Counted from the stretch's first letter, positions 44,428 through 56,586 are shown. The stretch: 64,000 nt of DNA from Acytostelium subglobosum LB1 (GCF_000787575.1 NW_012236522.1:124001-188000); one strand, 5' to 3'. Notes: generated by a model not told the origin, from the sequence alone. Numbers and translations are program-made.

Positions 44428-44937
44428 ATGTCATCACTCACACTCAAACAAACATCGTCAATGAATAATGTCACGGCGATACCTCACTCAATGTTGTTGG
44501 CCGATGATGATGAGGTTGTTGTGGCCGCACCAAGGAATCAGGTGATAGAGGGCGAGTTGGTAAAGGAAGGCCACGTCTTTAAGAATTGGAAGACCAGATG
44601 GTTCAGATTGGAGGATGGATACCTGTTATATTTCAAGTCAAAGAACTCCTCATCACCAATTGACAAGGTGCCACTGCGTGGCAGTCGAGTGTCCAAGAAG
44701 CCCTTCCATCACAAGCCCAACTGTTTCGAACTAATGGCAGTGTCCATGCGAAAGATATTCCTGCTTCAAGCCAAGAGTGCAAGGGTATGAGTCGCCATTC
44801 ATTCAAACATTCAATCACATTCAATCGATCAATCATACTTACAAACAATCAATCAATAGGAGGTCGATTTCTGGGTCAATGAGATTGAGAAGGCTGGTGT
44901 GTTGGCGCGATCACCATCCAGTCCTTCACTCAAATAG
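44428..44937 (+). CDS. Small PH-domain protein, 144 aa
   Basis: Exons 44428-44784 and 44860-44937 join across a 75-base intron (GTATGA...CAATAG) to 144 residues. Residues about 36-137 form one pleckstrin homology domain: VIEGELVKEGHVFKNWKTRW, FRLEDGYLLYFKSK, basic loop residues SRVSKKPFHHKP, FELMAVSMRKIFLLQAKSAR and the C-terminal helix EVDFWVNEIEKAG completed after the splice. The Trp of the C-terminal helix is present. The K-x7-R/K pattern in strand 1-2 (KEGHVFKNWKTRW) is compatible with phosphoinositide binding. Nothing else is attached except a short N-terminal tail. It may be a membrane-recruited adaptor; the role is unknown. Confidence 0.88.
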
Positions 44938-45498
44938 ATATAGATACAACCGAATGGACGAACGACACAAGAGGTCCTACCAACTACTGAAAGCGAATAC
45001 TTTGTATATGTACATACACTCAACCTCTCTGTAACATCCAGTGTCACAGGCCATACCAGGCCAGGCCAGGCTGATAGACAATGACATGGACAGGACATGG
45101 ACGTCATGGACATGGATTTCACCTCTCAAACAAAGAATGGAACACAAGGGGTGGTCCACCTACATGTCCATCAGCCTTATATACATATATCATATTTCCA
45201 AAACTCGAGCAATGCATGCAAGCAGGCATCTGCTATGCAGCAGCGACCATAACAACAAGTGGGAAGCAATTACGCAGCGACCCACTCATCCACTCAGTCA
45301 CTCAATCACTCAATCACTCACCTTCACTCATTCACTCAAACAAACTATCGATGTCAATGAGGATGGCATGGCGTACCGAATACGCAAACAGATGGATATC
45401 CATCGCCAAACTCCTCTTCTCTTATGTTCAAACAACAATGTATTATTATTAAACAAACGACGCAAACCTTTTTCCAGACTTTATTACTATCAATCAAT
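44938..45498. other. Spacer between convergent genes, no gene seen
   Basis: The 3' sides of the PH-domain gene and the first F-box-like gene face each other here. The stretch holds small direct repeats (CCAGG units at 45055-45073, ATGGACA/ATGGACG units at 45086-45117) and CACTCAAT runs (45293-45335). The open frames that cross it have no recognisable family features. Confidence 0.4.
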
Positions 45499-46878
45499 CT
45501 AACCATCGACTCGTCTGTCCCAATACCATGATGACTTGTTCTGGATGGTCGGGTGTGAATGGATACATTGGTCCAACAACTGGAACTTTGGATACCTTTT
45601 GATGTCAAACCAAATGGATGGTTGTGCATCATATATGTACATAATGTTCTTGTTGATGGCCAACTGCTCGATGAACACTGGTAGGTGGTTATCACGATCC
45701 TCACGAATAAACACTTCAAAGTTGAGTGATAAGGCTGTTGATGTGAGTGATCCAATCAAAGGAGCAATCGTACAGAATGTAGGAAGGTAGTCAATCAGTT
45801 TGATGTGTTCGACCCAGTTGATCGTGGAGCGAATGATATCATCAAATGATTCTGTAGAGACATTACTTGCGAATGAGATGGTCAGTTGTTTGAATGGTCG
45901 TGATATCAGAGATATGTGTGCTTGAATGAAGATTGAAAGCTTCATGATTGAGTGATTAGGTGACTTGAAGAGGTAGTCCAATGTTCCAGCATTGAGATAG
46001 TGATTAGGAAACTTAAATGTGTTCAATCGATGGCCATTGTTGACAAGGTATTGATGAAGTGACTCAAAGAAGTTGATGCCATCATTAAAATAACGAAGTC
46101 CACCATTCATTTCGGGCAAGACTATACTGAGCGAGCTTAGATTGGATAGACCGGCCAATCCTTGGAAGAGAGCTCGATGTTGGAGCACCAGCGCACTTGC
46201 AAACTCACTGTCATAATAATCATCAAAGAACAGATCAAGTAGTTTAAGTTTGGTGATGTTGACCAGGAAGTTGTCTTTGAACAAGAGTGAGTCCACGAAC
46301 TGAATGTTGCCATTGTCTGCGTCGACATAAAGAGCCAAGCTTCGAGTGTTTGTCAGGACTGGCTTGACAAGATCAAGGCTTTTTTGCCATCGGTTATGTT
46401 TATCCAGTTCGAATGAGAGGCCCAGTGTGTGTGGTCGAATGTCCAGACATGATTGATGAGTGTTGTCCAAGAGTAGTTCGAGCGGACCAATATATGTATT
46501 CAAGTCTGATGATGATATCAATGATCGTAATATCTTGGATATTGCTCTTTCAATATTACGATGTTTGATGAAATCTGATGAGATGTGTAGCCTATTGCAT
46601 CTAAGTCCATACTTGGCGTTTGATTTAATGTGATACTCTAGCAATTCCAGAGGAGACCTTCGTATTCTTAATCGGTTTGATGTTGAAGGTGGTTTGATGA
46701 GAACATAGTCGTTGAGTACCAATATGTATGAATGCCATCGTTTACAAACCAGACTCAATGAGAGTCGCCATCTCCTTGAGAGCTCACCTTTATTAATTCC
46801 TTCATTGCCCTTCCATGCATATGATACTATCTTATTCTCCAAGAGATTAGGCAATGACAACATTGTTGTTGCTGACAT
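45499..46878 (-). CDS. F-box-like protein, array copy 1, 459 aa
   Basis: Single exon, first of a three-copy minus-strand array. The N-terminus (LPNLLENKIVSYAWKGNEGI) and the motif RRWRLSLSLVCKRWHSYILV form an F-box-like helix pair ending in the typical LVCKRWH. The body is a string of Leu-rich segments (LAGLSNLSSLSIVLPEMNGG, LDYLFKSPNHSIMKLSIFI) that end in IQNKSSWYWDRR. By family analogy it may act in ubiquitin ligase targeting, but this is not shown. The downstream copy (47000-48359) is nearly the same in its second half; the third (48794-50191) is more diverged. It has no signal or membrane segments. Confidence 0.75.
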   Translation of the reverse strand: MSATTMLSLPNLLENKIVSYAWKGNEGINKGELSRRWRLSLSLVCKRWHSYILVLNDYVLIKPPSTSNRLRIRRSPLELLEYHIKSNAKYGLRCNRLHISSDFIKHRNIERAISKILRSLISSSDLNTYIGPLELLLDNTHQSCLDIRPHTLGLSFELDKHNRWQKSLDLVKPVLTNTRSLALYVDADNGNIQFVDSLLFKDNFLVNITKLKLLDLFFDDYYDSEFASALVLQHRALFQGLAGLSNLSSLSIVLPEMNGGLRYFNDGINFFESLHQYLVNNGHRLNTFKFPNHYLNAGTLDYLFKSPNHSIMKLSIFIQAHISLISRPFKQLTISFASNVSTESFDDIIRSTINWVEHIKLIDYLPTFCTIAPLIGSLTSTALSLNFEVFIREDRDNHLPVFIEQLAINKNIMYIYDAQPSIWFDIKRYPKFQLLDQCIHSHPTIQNKSSWYWDRRVDG

Positions 46879-46999
46879 TCTATCTGATCGATGAATGAAC
46901 GAATGGTCGTTTCTGATTTTTATTGAAGAGATTTTGGTCCAGTGAGCGAGTTAGTGATTGGAATGATTCCGGCCAATGATCAATTAATCAATCATTCAC

Positions 47000-48359
47000 T
47001 CATTCAGAATGTCGTCTGTCCCAATACCATGATGACTTGTTCTGGATGGTCGGATGTGATTGGATACATTTATCCAACAACTGGAACTTTGGATAACTTT
47101 GGATATCACAAAAGGCATAGTTATCTGGAATGATATGGTAGATATATATAATGTCCTTGTTGATAGACAGCTGTTCGATGAACATTGGAACAATGTCATC
47201 ACGATCATCACGAATCAGTACTTCAAAGTTGAGTGATAATGAAGTTGATGTGAGTGATCCAATCAATGGAGAGATTGAGAAGTATGAGGGAAGGAAGTCA
47301 ACAAACTTGATGTGTTGGACAAAGTTGTTCTTAGAGCGAATGAGATCATCAAGTGAGTGTGAAGTGAAGCTGTTGGATATTGCGATGGCCATATGTTTGA
47401 ATGGGCGTATTACCATAGGTATGTGGTCTTCAAAGAAGATTGAAAGCTTCATGATTGAGTGATTGGGTGACTTGCAGAGGTAGTCCAATGTTCCAGGATT
47501 TAGACTATGTTTAGGAAACTTGAATGTTTTCAACAGATGACCATTGTTGACTAGGTATTGATGAAGTGACTCAAAGAAGTTCATTCCTTCATCAAGACTA
47601 CGAAGGCCTTCTGACATCCCAGGCAAGTATATACTAAGCGAGCGTAGATTGGATAAACTGGGCAGACCGTTGAACAGGGCTCTATGTTGGAGTACCAGCG
47701 CACATGCGAAATCACTGCAACCAAAATCATGATAGTACTCATCGATGAGCTTGAGCTTTGTAATGTTGTCCAGGAAGTTGTCTTTGAAGAGTAGTGTGTC
47801 GACAAATTGTTGGTCGATATATTCCACTGTGAGACGTAGAGTCAAGATTTGAGTGTTTGTGAACACTGGTTTGATACGATCAAGATCATGTTGCCATTGG
47901 TTGGGTTCATCCAGATCGATTGAGAGGCCAAGTGTGTGTGTGAGGGCGAAGGCCAAGACATGTCTGATGAGTGTTGTCCAAGAGCAGTTCGAGCGGACCA
48001 TTATAAGTGATGGGATCTGACGATGATATCATTGATCTAAGTATCTCGGTCGATATATGATCGATACAGAATTTGAAGGTGATTTGTAGTCTCTTGCATT
48101 GAAGTCCATACAAGGCGGTTGATATGTGATCCTCCAACCGTTGTTTTCTTGACGTTGATAAAGATGAATATGGTTTGATGAGAACATAATCGTTGAGTTC
48201 AAGTATGTATGAATGCTATCGTTTGCACACCAGACTCAATGAGAGTCTCCATCTCCTTGAAAGCACACCTTTATTGATGCCTTCGTTACCTTTCCATGCC
48301 AATGATACTATCTTTCTCTCCAAGAGATGAGACAATGACAACATTGTTGTTGCTGACAT
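47000..48359 (-). pseudogene. F-box-like protein, array copy 2, broken
   Basis: This copy starts MSATTMLSLSHLLERKIVSL, very like copy 1, but is interrupted. At the F-box motif the codon for Trp in LVCKRWH is a stop (about 48220, CKR then TAG then HSYILELN). A second break lies at about 47935-47945, where a CA run has two extra bases relative to copy 1, so reading shifts from RPHTHTWPL to ALTHTLGLSIDL. From there to the end the frame is open and similar to copy 1, ending in NKSSWYWDRRHSE. An in-frame start at 48001 could still make a truncated 333-residue protein. Otherwise a young pseudogene, unless the breaks are assembly errors. Confidence 0.8.
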
Positions 48360-48793
48360 TCTTTATTTGTATTTAATACTATACAATGTGTTTTTAGGCT
48401 GTGTTCAAATTCCAGAGCTTGGTAGACATAGACACCAATATCAACGATCACAATTAAGTTACAAACTTTTATCCCAGAATATTAAGAACTATTGGAATAG
48501 AAACATGCCAATTGATCTCTGGATTATCAATCGAACTATAAAGTGAGTTGGAACAGTGAGAGACTCCACTGATTGATTGATTGATTGATTAATTGATTGA
48601 GTTGATGATGATGTTGTTATGGTTATCTTCCACCATACAATTTAACTTGACTGTTCATAATATCTGATATTTGTAACAAGCACAAACTTGATTCCTCCTA
48701 ACCCCCCAAATCAAGACGTGAGATGTTCGATCGATTCAATTATTAGATAGTTGATTTGAGCTTTATGAAACCTGATCATGTGATTCCAGCATG
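48360..48793. other. Spacer between F-box-like copies 2 and 3
   Basis: No gene seen. The stretch is AT-rich with a TGAT run near 48570-48600, and its left end would be the promoter of copy 2. Confidence 0.4.
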
Positions 48794-50191
48794 TTACTCT
48801 GAGTGTCGTCTGTCCCAGAACCATGATAACTTGTTTTGGATTGTTGGATGATCATTGATACATTGATTGATCGCCTTCAAGCACCTTAACATTTGGAAGT
48901 TTCCAGGATTACTTTCAACGTGATATATGTTTCTTATGTTCCTATTGATGTTCAATTGTTGAATGAACAACTCAAGTAGATCATCATTACCAGGAATCAA
49001 GAATACCAAAAAGTTGAATGAGATGGATGTTGGTGTCAATGTTCCAATTAATGGTATGAAATGTCTGCCTGTCTGAACATAGTCAATCACTCTTAGGTGT
49101 TGTACTTGTACTTGTTCTTGTACTTCTTTGAGATTGGACATCGATCCAAACAGTCGTTGGTATGATGATTCACGCTCAAGTTTGGAAACAGCTATAGTCA
49201 AGCGATTGAATGGTCGCGATATAACTGGCACGTGATCATCGCGTATGGCAATGGATAGGTTCCTGATTGAGTGATCAGTTGATTGAAGTAAAAAGTCCAA
49301 GGTCTGACCATTGAGATAGTGTTTAGGGAATTTGAATGTGTCCAACCTGTAACCAACATTGACAAGGTATTGATGAAGGTTATTAAAGAAGTCGATACCA
49401 TGGTCCAATGTTTGTATATCACGAAATGTGATAGGTCGTAAGAAGATACCGAGCCATCTAAGATGGTGTAGTCCTGTGAGTCCTTTGAACAACGCGCCAT
49501 GTTGTCTAACGATTTCTTCAACAAAGTCTGTGCTTATTAGCTCATAGTATGCCCCATCAATCAGTTTAAGCTTGGTGATGTTGTTGAAACAGCCATTAAA
49601 GATGATTAAGTTGACCATTTGATCTGGAGGGGCAGGGTCGGGAAGGATACTAAGAGTCAGTCTACCAACCTTTGCAAACATTGGCTTGACTATATTGAAC
49701 TCTTTTTGCCATTCTCCATCAATGTCCAAGTATATCGTGAGGCAAAGAGTATGTGGCTGTACTCCTTGTTTGGAGTATGCAGCTAATACATCGAGGGGAC
49801 CTTTGAACGTGTTCAGTTCAGGTGACACCAGTCGTAGATCATTCACTGCCACATAGTAATCATAGATGCCCACTGCATCATGTGTTGCAATATGTAACCT
49901 ATGGCATGGTAATCGATTGAGTGATATGTTGTAGTTGTCATAGTTGATGATGTTGTTGTGTTGTTCAATCTGGGTAAGAGTGAGTATTGGTCCTGATAAT
50001 AATTTTGGTAGCTTGATGTAAATATAGTCGTTGAGGTTGGCAATGTATGAGTGCCATCGTCTACAGACAAGACTCATAGATAGTCTCCATCTTCTTGATT
50101 GTAGACCCTTATTGATACCCTCATTGCCCTTCCATGCTGCAACTACAATCTTATGTTCCAATAAATAAGGTAATAATAATGTTGTTATCAT
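48794..50191 (-). CDS. F-box-like protein, array copy 3, 465 aa
   Basis: Single exon. I start at the Met before ITTLLLPYLLEHKIVVAAWK because the upstream in-frame codons (CNSFIHSFIHSFK) are leader repeat sequence. The shared signature WKGNEGINKGLQSRRWRLSM, then LVCRRWHSYI, places it with copies 1 and 2, as does the ending IQNKLSWFWDRRHSE. The middle is diverged, so it is the older member. Leu-rich segments include LTGLHHLRWLGIFLRPITF and LDFLLQSTDHSIRNLSIAI. Its upstream spacer to the Iml1 gene's 3' end is only about 85 bases. Confidence 0.75.
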   Translation of the reverse strand: MITTLLLPYLLEHKIVVAAWKGNEGINKGLQSRRWRLSMSLVCRRWHSYIANLNDYIYIKLPKLLSGPILTLTQIEQHNNIINYDNYNISLNRLPCHRLHIATHDAVGIYDYYVAVNDLRLVSPELNTFKGPLDVLAAYSKQGVQPHTLCLTIYLDIDGEWQKEFNIVKPMFAKVGRLTLSILPDPAPPDQMVNLIIFNGCFNNITKLKLIDGAYYELISTDFVEEIVRQHGALFKGLTGLHHLRWLGIFLRPITFRDIQTLDHGIDFFNNLHQYLVNVGYRLDTFKFPKHYLNGQTLDFLLQSTDHSIRNLSIAIRDDHVPVISRPFNRLTIAVSKLERESSYQRLFGSMSNLKEVQEQVQVQHLRVIDYVQTGRHFIPLIGTLTPTSISFNFLVFLIPGNDDLLELFIQQLNINRNIRNIYHVESNPGNFQMLRCLKAINQCINDHPTIQNKLSWFWDRRHSE

Positions 50192-50275
50192 CTTGAAAGA
50201 ATGAATGAATGAGTGAATGAATGAATTACACAAGTTTGATTTATTGTGATCAATCGATCGATGCCCACTGATGTG

Positions 50276-53200
50276 TCATATTGTTGGCGATTTGGACATT
50301 AGACTATAATAGAGTATCTCGTTGGACTCCCACATGGCCTCAGCCTGTGGATCTTGGAATGTGTGCTCGTTGTCACTGTCGTCGTGATGTGTATCGCTGC
50401 TACTACTGTTGTCCAACTTCTCATTGTTGTTTCCACTGCCACTGCCAACGACATTGTTGTTGTTGCCGGCACTGTTGACTGTTGTTCCATTTGCTTGTTG
50501 CTGTTGTTGTTCATTGTCTGATGAGATATCTGCTGTGTAGCCCTGAGCAAAGAGTGATAGGAAGTTGGCCTCTTGTGGTGGCAATGACCGGAGCAAGCTG
50601 GATTGAGGCGATGTATCCTGCTCCTCAAGGCTAATGGCCGGCCAGTCTGATGTCTGATAGATGATAGAGGGCATCGATGAGTTGAGCTGGGCGACGAGGT
50701 CCTGGAATCCCTTCATGCATATCAGCGCAGCGGGCAGGAACTGTCGATTCGATGGGCCATTGTTGATGATACATGTGAATCCGTCCTCGACAACACGCAC
50801 AAACAGCATGCCAGTGCGGTGAATGTACTCGGTGTAAAAGACATCCGAGTCGGAGAACAGATAGAGGTCGTTGCGGGTCACCAGGCTGGTGGCGCGCTTC
50901 CTCAACAGGTCGGGCACAAAGTTGAACTGCGAGAGGATCACCTTTACAATCTCGGGCTGACGGAGCTTAGGCGACAGCTTGATGTGTGTTGGCGCGTAGA
51001 AGGGACTGTAGTTCTTCTCGAGTGGCACCTGTATCAGGGTGAGTCCGTAGGTCTTGGCCTTGCGGATGCAGTTGCTGACAAACTCGTCTACGACGCAGCC
51101 CGTGCACACCATCCACTTGAATTCGATGTGGTAGTAGCGTGACGGCGTGAATGACTTGTCGTACTTCATCATGATCCACTCGTATCTGTCTGTCTTTGTT
51201 GGGTCCATGTCGATCTTCTGCTCCTCTGTGTGATTTGGGTTCTCGTAGACGTCCTGGATGTTGTTGGCCGAGGGTGCAGTCTGTGTGAGCAGGGCCTGGT
51301 TGGAGAACATGTACTGACCTCCAAACGTCGAGCTGAGCTGGCCGACTTGCACGCCGCCGTTGGAGCCACGCATGCTCTCTGTGAGTGTCGACGGCGAGGC
51401 GACCGGCTCCATGTAGGAGGAGGACAATGCATATCGGTCGCGGGACATCTTTGGCGAATAGTTTGGCGAGTCACTTGGTGAGAGTGCTGAGCTGTTGTTG
51501 TTGTTATTCTTGTTTGTTTGTTGCGTCGATGGCGTTGGGATTGGTGAGATTGCTTGTTGTGATGAATTCAAGATATATACATTGTTGTTGTTGTTGGTGT
51601 TGTTGTTGATGTTGGCAAAGTTATTACTGCTGCCACCATTGTTGTTGGCGGCATCAAAGTTGTGTTCGATCGATTGTAGATTGGATGATGATCCATGTGT
51701 TGGCAACTTGGTCTGTGAGAGTGTTGGCGGTGTTGGAGCCTCCTTCTTGTTGGCGGTGGCGGCGGACGTGTTGTTGTTATTGTTGTTGGTGAGTGGCGTA
51801 GTCGTATCGTCTTTCAAACGATAATAATGGAATCCGTCGACAAACTGATTCTTCTCGACTGCCTTCACGTACTTCTGATCGACCATGACCAGCGCCAGGT
51901 TGGTGGACTCCTCGCGAGAGATCACATCTACGTTCTGCATGAGCCAGTCAATGAGCTCGGAGCCCACAAAGCACTTGCGATACGTGCGCAGACGATGCTT
52001 CTTGACCACCATCTTGAGGCCGATTGGTGGCGGCATGTTCAGTCGATTGAATATGCCATTGATGTCGATTGGTGCCAACTTCTCCTTGACGCTGTACTCT
52101 TGCTGTGATATACTTAGGTCGGAGAGCAATGGCTGCGAGGGGATCTCCAGCACGCCTTCCAAGGTGGAGAGCTGCTGGTTGTTGATGACGTACACCTCCA
52201 TCTTGTTATGTGCACTGTTACCGCCTGGGGCGTTGGCCGCAGCAAGGGTGGTCGATTGATTCTTGGCGATCATTGAGTTGATGAACTCCTTGAACTTGGT
52301 GAAGGAGGCGATGCGCTCCTCCTCAGTGTGCTCGGGCGCGTTGAAGTTCTCGCTGTAGTTATTGGCACCACCACCGCCACCAATAGGGACTTGTGCCATC
52401 TCCTGTGATGTCGTGGGTGAGGTGGTCGATGAGGATGATGCCGATGGCTTCACATTGTACAGTGGCGTAAGCTGACTGAGGGGAAGCTTGCTGGTGTTGG
52501 TCATCATGTTATTCTTGACGGATACGGGCGATGTCGGTGCCGATATGCTCTGAAGTGTATGTTGCTGCGAGGTAGTGACTGTTGCGGTAGTGTTTATGAT
52601 GTTGGCCAACACTGAGCTGTTTGGCGGTGAAAGTGATGGCGACTGCAGGTTGGGTGAGACAGCGCTGGTGGTCGTCGACGATCCTTCATTGCTGTGTTGC
52701 TTGCTGCCACTGCTGTTGCTGGTGTTGTTGTTGTTGCCACCGTTGTTGCTCGCATCATTAGTAAGGGCATTGGCGGCACTATTTGAGTCGTTGTTGGACT
52801 TGGGCAGGGGTATGATGGCAAACTGCACACGCCAGTACCTTAATGTCGTCTTGATCTCTGATATCGCACCACAGATAAGGTTGTCCAGTGAGTTCCATGG
52901 GTAGCTGCCAGATGCCTGATGCGTGAGTATCGTGTTCTGTGTGATGAACTCCTGATGATAGGCCGTGCACAGGAAGTAAGTGTATTGGATCGAGTTGGGG
53001 AGGTCACGCCCTGAGTGACGCTGGTATCGCTTCACTTGGATACTGAGGTTGCCCGGGTCGTACGTGATGACGTGGAAGTCATGGCCCAAGCTGAGCTGAT
53101 AGGCCTTGCGGCTAGGCCTGTTGGTTGGTGGAGGGGGCGTCGGTTGGTTTGGATTGTGGTTCTCAGTCATGATCAGCTGGTATCCCTGTGCCAGACGTTG

Positions 53201-55505
53201 CGAGATCAGCTCCTTTAGCAACTCTTCGGTGTTGTTGTGATACTCATTCTCGTCGGGACTGAGAGTCAACGTGTGAACGTACTCGATGTACTTGGTGAGC
53301 AGATCCTTGGGTGTGGGGAAGTAATCTGTCGTGATTGGCAGGGAAGCCGGCTCACAAAGCGACTTCCAGTTGGGTAGGAACAGGTTGGCATTTGTCTTGC
53401 CAAAGATGAATGTGTTGGGTGAGTACCAGAGATGTGACCAACGTCGACGATTGGATGTGAGATGGAATGATGTCGAGTCCAGCTTGAATGGATTGATTGT
53501 CTTTTGAAGGTTCTGTTGCTGCACCTGCTGAAGTGGCGACATCGAGTGATGCATGGTCGATGATCGTCCGCGACTGCCCACCAGCAATTGAGGTCCAGTC
53601 AACTTCTTCTGTTCGAAAGATGTCGAGTATGACTGATTCTTCTTGCCTGCGATGAATGCTATCTTGTCTCCATGTGATGTAGATGGTCTACCAAATGATA
53701 CGCTGTTTCTCTTCCTCTGTAAATTTGAATGAATTAATGAGTCAGTGAGATTGCTTGATTGATCGAGTGTCCATGTCCAAGACGACGACATACCATTGAA
53801 TGATTCTCATCGTCGCTCAACTCTGAAGCATCAGTGTCGGTTTGCATGTAGTCATCTAGTATCTCTGCGCTGGGCTGGTTCATATCGCCACTCATCACCT
53901 TCTCGGGAATGTTGAATATAGTGTCCTCGTAAGAGTTGACGCCAAGTGTATGTGATGTGTATTTGTTGGGCGGCTGCTGTGATGCAAAGGCTGGCAGCTT
54001 CCTCGGGTCCTTTGGCACATAAAAGTCGTACACAGGCTTGGCCTCCTGTTGATCATAACTTGGAGGTGGATCGGGGATGCGGAACTGTGGTGTGAATCGT
54101 TCACCAGTATTGTTCTCCTCTCCATTCGTCGGTTTGTTATCGTTGTAGAAGCTGACTGCAACCCAATAGGGTATGTTAAAGAGTGTCTATATGGTGCCAA
54201 TGAGTGAGTGAATGAATGATTTGGTGATTGACTTCGGGGGAGTAGTTACCGTTGACTTTGGGTCTGCTGATGCCGACTGCTTCTTGGGATCGATGTTGGA
54301 GTACTTAAACAATGGGACCAGGTGCAGTGGATGTCTATTTAGACAAACAAGATCGCAACCATATCCATTGTCAATCATTCGCTGTTTGGTGAGCAGGTTG
54401 ATGTCTGGCTCAACCTCAAAGATGCCTGTGCCAGGGGATACTACAACGATCATCTGTCCAGTTCTCGTGAAGTCTCGATCGATGTAATGCTACATTCATT
54501 CATGTTAGTTATAGCAAGACAAGTCATAGTCACGTGACGAACCAAACATACCTTATCAAAGTATGACATTCCAAGATTGATTGCCTCGAGGAAGTTGCCT
54601 TGAGATGCTGTGGAGTTCTTGCCAAGTGCGCTGTTGCGCCCATAGATGTCCCAGTTGACCATGGCGTGATAGTTGCCAAACTCTCGCTTCAGGTTGACAA
54701 TGATTGATGACCAGTCTTGACGCGTCTCATCGCTCACCACCACTTTGTAGAAGTCTTGAAACAGCTGACCGCGGGCATTGCGCGGTATGTCGGGGATCTC
54801 GTCGAGGATCTCTGGGCTGTCAAAGTATGTGCGAGAGAACAGTATAATGGTGATCGTGTGATTGACGGCGAGTGCACGCCACCTTGCAAACAGTGACTTG
54901 AGGAAGCCATTGACTGCCTTCTCAAAGTAGAGGTCGCCGTCGTCGGCAAAGTCCCACATCTCCTTGGACATCTGAATGAGAAGAATGAACTTGGCTGAGC
55001 GTGATCGGAACACGAACTTGGTCGACTCGACGATCAGCCCGCTGCTGACCTTCTGGCCGCCCGCCACCATCTCCTCGACTTGCGCGCGAACCTGGGCAAA
55101 CGCCAGCTTCTTGAAAACGTAGACGCACTCGTTCTGCAGCGATAGCTTCAGACGCCACATGTCTGAGCGACCAATGTACTGGTCCTTGAATGAGACCTGC
55201 ACGTAGTCGATGATGGCTGCCTTCTCGGGGATGATGTTGACGATGACCTCGCGTCTACCTGCACTGCTGGCAAAGTCAAACACCGAGGCGATGTACTTGG
55301 CCACACTGATCTGCAGTGCGCCCTTCACCGGTGCCAACTGCTTCACGCGTAGACATAGTCGCTTTGTAGGGTTATTCGGTGATGCTATCTCCACTATATC
55401 ATTGACCCTTAGTCTAGGGAAGTGTTCTGGGTTCACTACCAACTCCTCTTTACTAAACTGTTGATCGTGTACCCATAGCACATACGGTCCTTTCTTCATA
55501 ACCAT
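50276..55505 (-). CDS. depdc5: Iml1/DEPDC5, GATOR1 complex subunit
   Basis: DEPDC5/Iml1 is the GAP-complex subunit that restrains TORC1 at the lysosome when amino acids are low. Four exons give 1,675 residues (human 1,603, yeast 1,584): 55505-54552, 54489-54250, 54186-53794 and 53716-50276. Introns are 62, 63 and 77 bases, all phase 0. The N-terminal Iml1 domain is clear (YVLWVHDQQFSKEELVVNPE; QEMWDFADDGDLYFEKA-like run at MSKEMWDFADDGDLYFEKAV; GNFLEAINLGMSYFDK|HYID; SPGTGIFEVEPDINLLTKQR; PLFKYS...TLFNIPYWVAVSFY). The DEP domain is at about 1085-1170 (RKCFVGSELIDWLMQNVDVI). The C-terminal conserved block starts near 1365 (DRYEWIMMKYDKSF). Long Asn/Ser/Thr/Gln linkers flank the DEP domain. Two in-frame Met codons open the protein (MVMKKG). 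Confidence 0.94.
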
Positions 55506-56181
55506 CTGCTATCGTGTGCCTCTACTCTCGCGAGATGATGATTGAATGAAGAAGTAGCAAATGTTTGTCTCTCCGAGTCTGTGTATGTGTCTATATGTTT
55601 CTTCTATCTTATCTCTTAGTTATTTATTATAGGTCACTAGCTAGCATTATATTATATATATTTTTGTATCTTGTGAGAAGTGAGTAACCTCAAATGAACT
55701 TGAATCTTTGTGTTTGTCAAAGTCTAATCTTTTGATGTTTGAAAATTTGTAAGACATCTTATTAATCACAATATTGAAATAGTTGACCATGACTTATATA
55801 AGTTCATCTCAAATAATATCAACAGGACATCTAGATATATTCTATATACTTTGGTGATTGCCAGAGTATGTTCTACCAAAACTAGGAGATGAACAAAAAT
55901 ATTATAGCCGTAACCAGATGATCCAGATATTTCTTATTCAAACTACAAAAAAAAAATAAAAAATTTATTACATCTTACAAATATTTTAATATTGTAAAAT
56001 TAACGTTATTGTAAGGCATCTAAAATGTAGACAGGATAATAAATTTATCACGGGTATAAAAACAATTTACAAAAAGTGTAGTGCGATCGATCAAAAAAAT
56101 AATATATATATATAAATAATAACACAAACTTGTGATTAGTTTTATACCATAATATATTTTTGATAGTAGTAATAATAATAA
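55506..56181. other. AT-rich divergent spacer
   Basis: Upstream of Iml1 on the minus strand and of a small secreted protein gene on the plus strand. It is markedly more AT-rich than the rest of the window (A runs at 55948-55965, ATATATATATAAATAATAAC at 56102-56121) and has almost none of the CAAT/TGAT runs seen elsewhere. No gene is visible. Confidence 0.4.
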
Positions 56182-56409
56182 ATGAAATATTATTCTAGAA
56201 ATTATAAATATATATTATTACTATTTTTGGTCATATCAATAATTGGATTACCTAGTTCAACAATTATTGAAGAATGTTTAGAGATAATAATTTCAAATGA
56301 CGGCTCTACAACTTATATTGGATGTGATACCTATACCGAATGTGTAGAAATCCCTGGTGATAGCAGAATGGCTTATCCAGGCTGTTGTCCTACCTATATT
56401 TGTGAGTGA
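56182..56409 (+). CDS. Small secreted Cys-rich protein, 75 aa
   Basis: Single exon. A signal peptide (YILLLFLVISIIGLPSS) is followed by about 45 residues with six Cys (ECLEI, IGCDTYTECVEIPGD, YPGCCPTYIC). The spacing and the C-C-P-x2-x-C ending resemble a single von Willebrand C-type module, though it is shorter than usual. It sits in AT-rich DNA, with a clear AT-rich TATA-like leader. The codon before the stop, TTTGTGAGTG, also looks like a donor site, so a further exon is possible; I found no good in-frame acceptor downstream. Function is unknown; a secreted signal or defence peptide is conceivable. Confidence 0.6.
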   Translation: MKYYSRNYKYILLLFLVISIIGLPSSTIIEECLEIIISNDGSTTYIGCDTYTECVEIPGDSRMAYPGCCPTYICE

Positions 56410-56586
56410 AATTGGCAATTGAATTTCTTATTTTAACATTTCAAACAAATAAACCATTTGAAGAAGTCTTCAATTCTCCTTAATAGTTTCTTCACTACCT
56501 TTACTTGATCATCTTGCACGCAAATAGGATTGTGAATAGAGTTTATTGAAACTTCTTAGATTACTAATAGATTAGGTCCATTTAAT

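Noticed and set aside
45041-45502. Open frame of about 150 codons between the PH gene and the F-box-like array
   Set aside because: It consists of CACTCA and TATACA simple sequence translated, with no start context, intron signals or domain.
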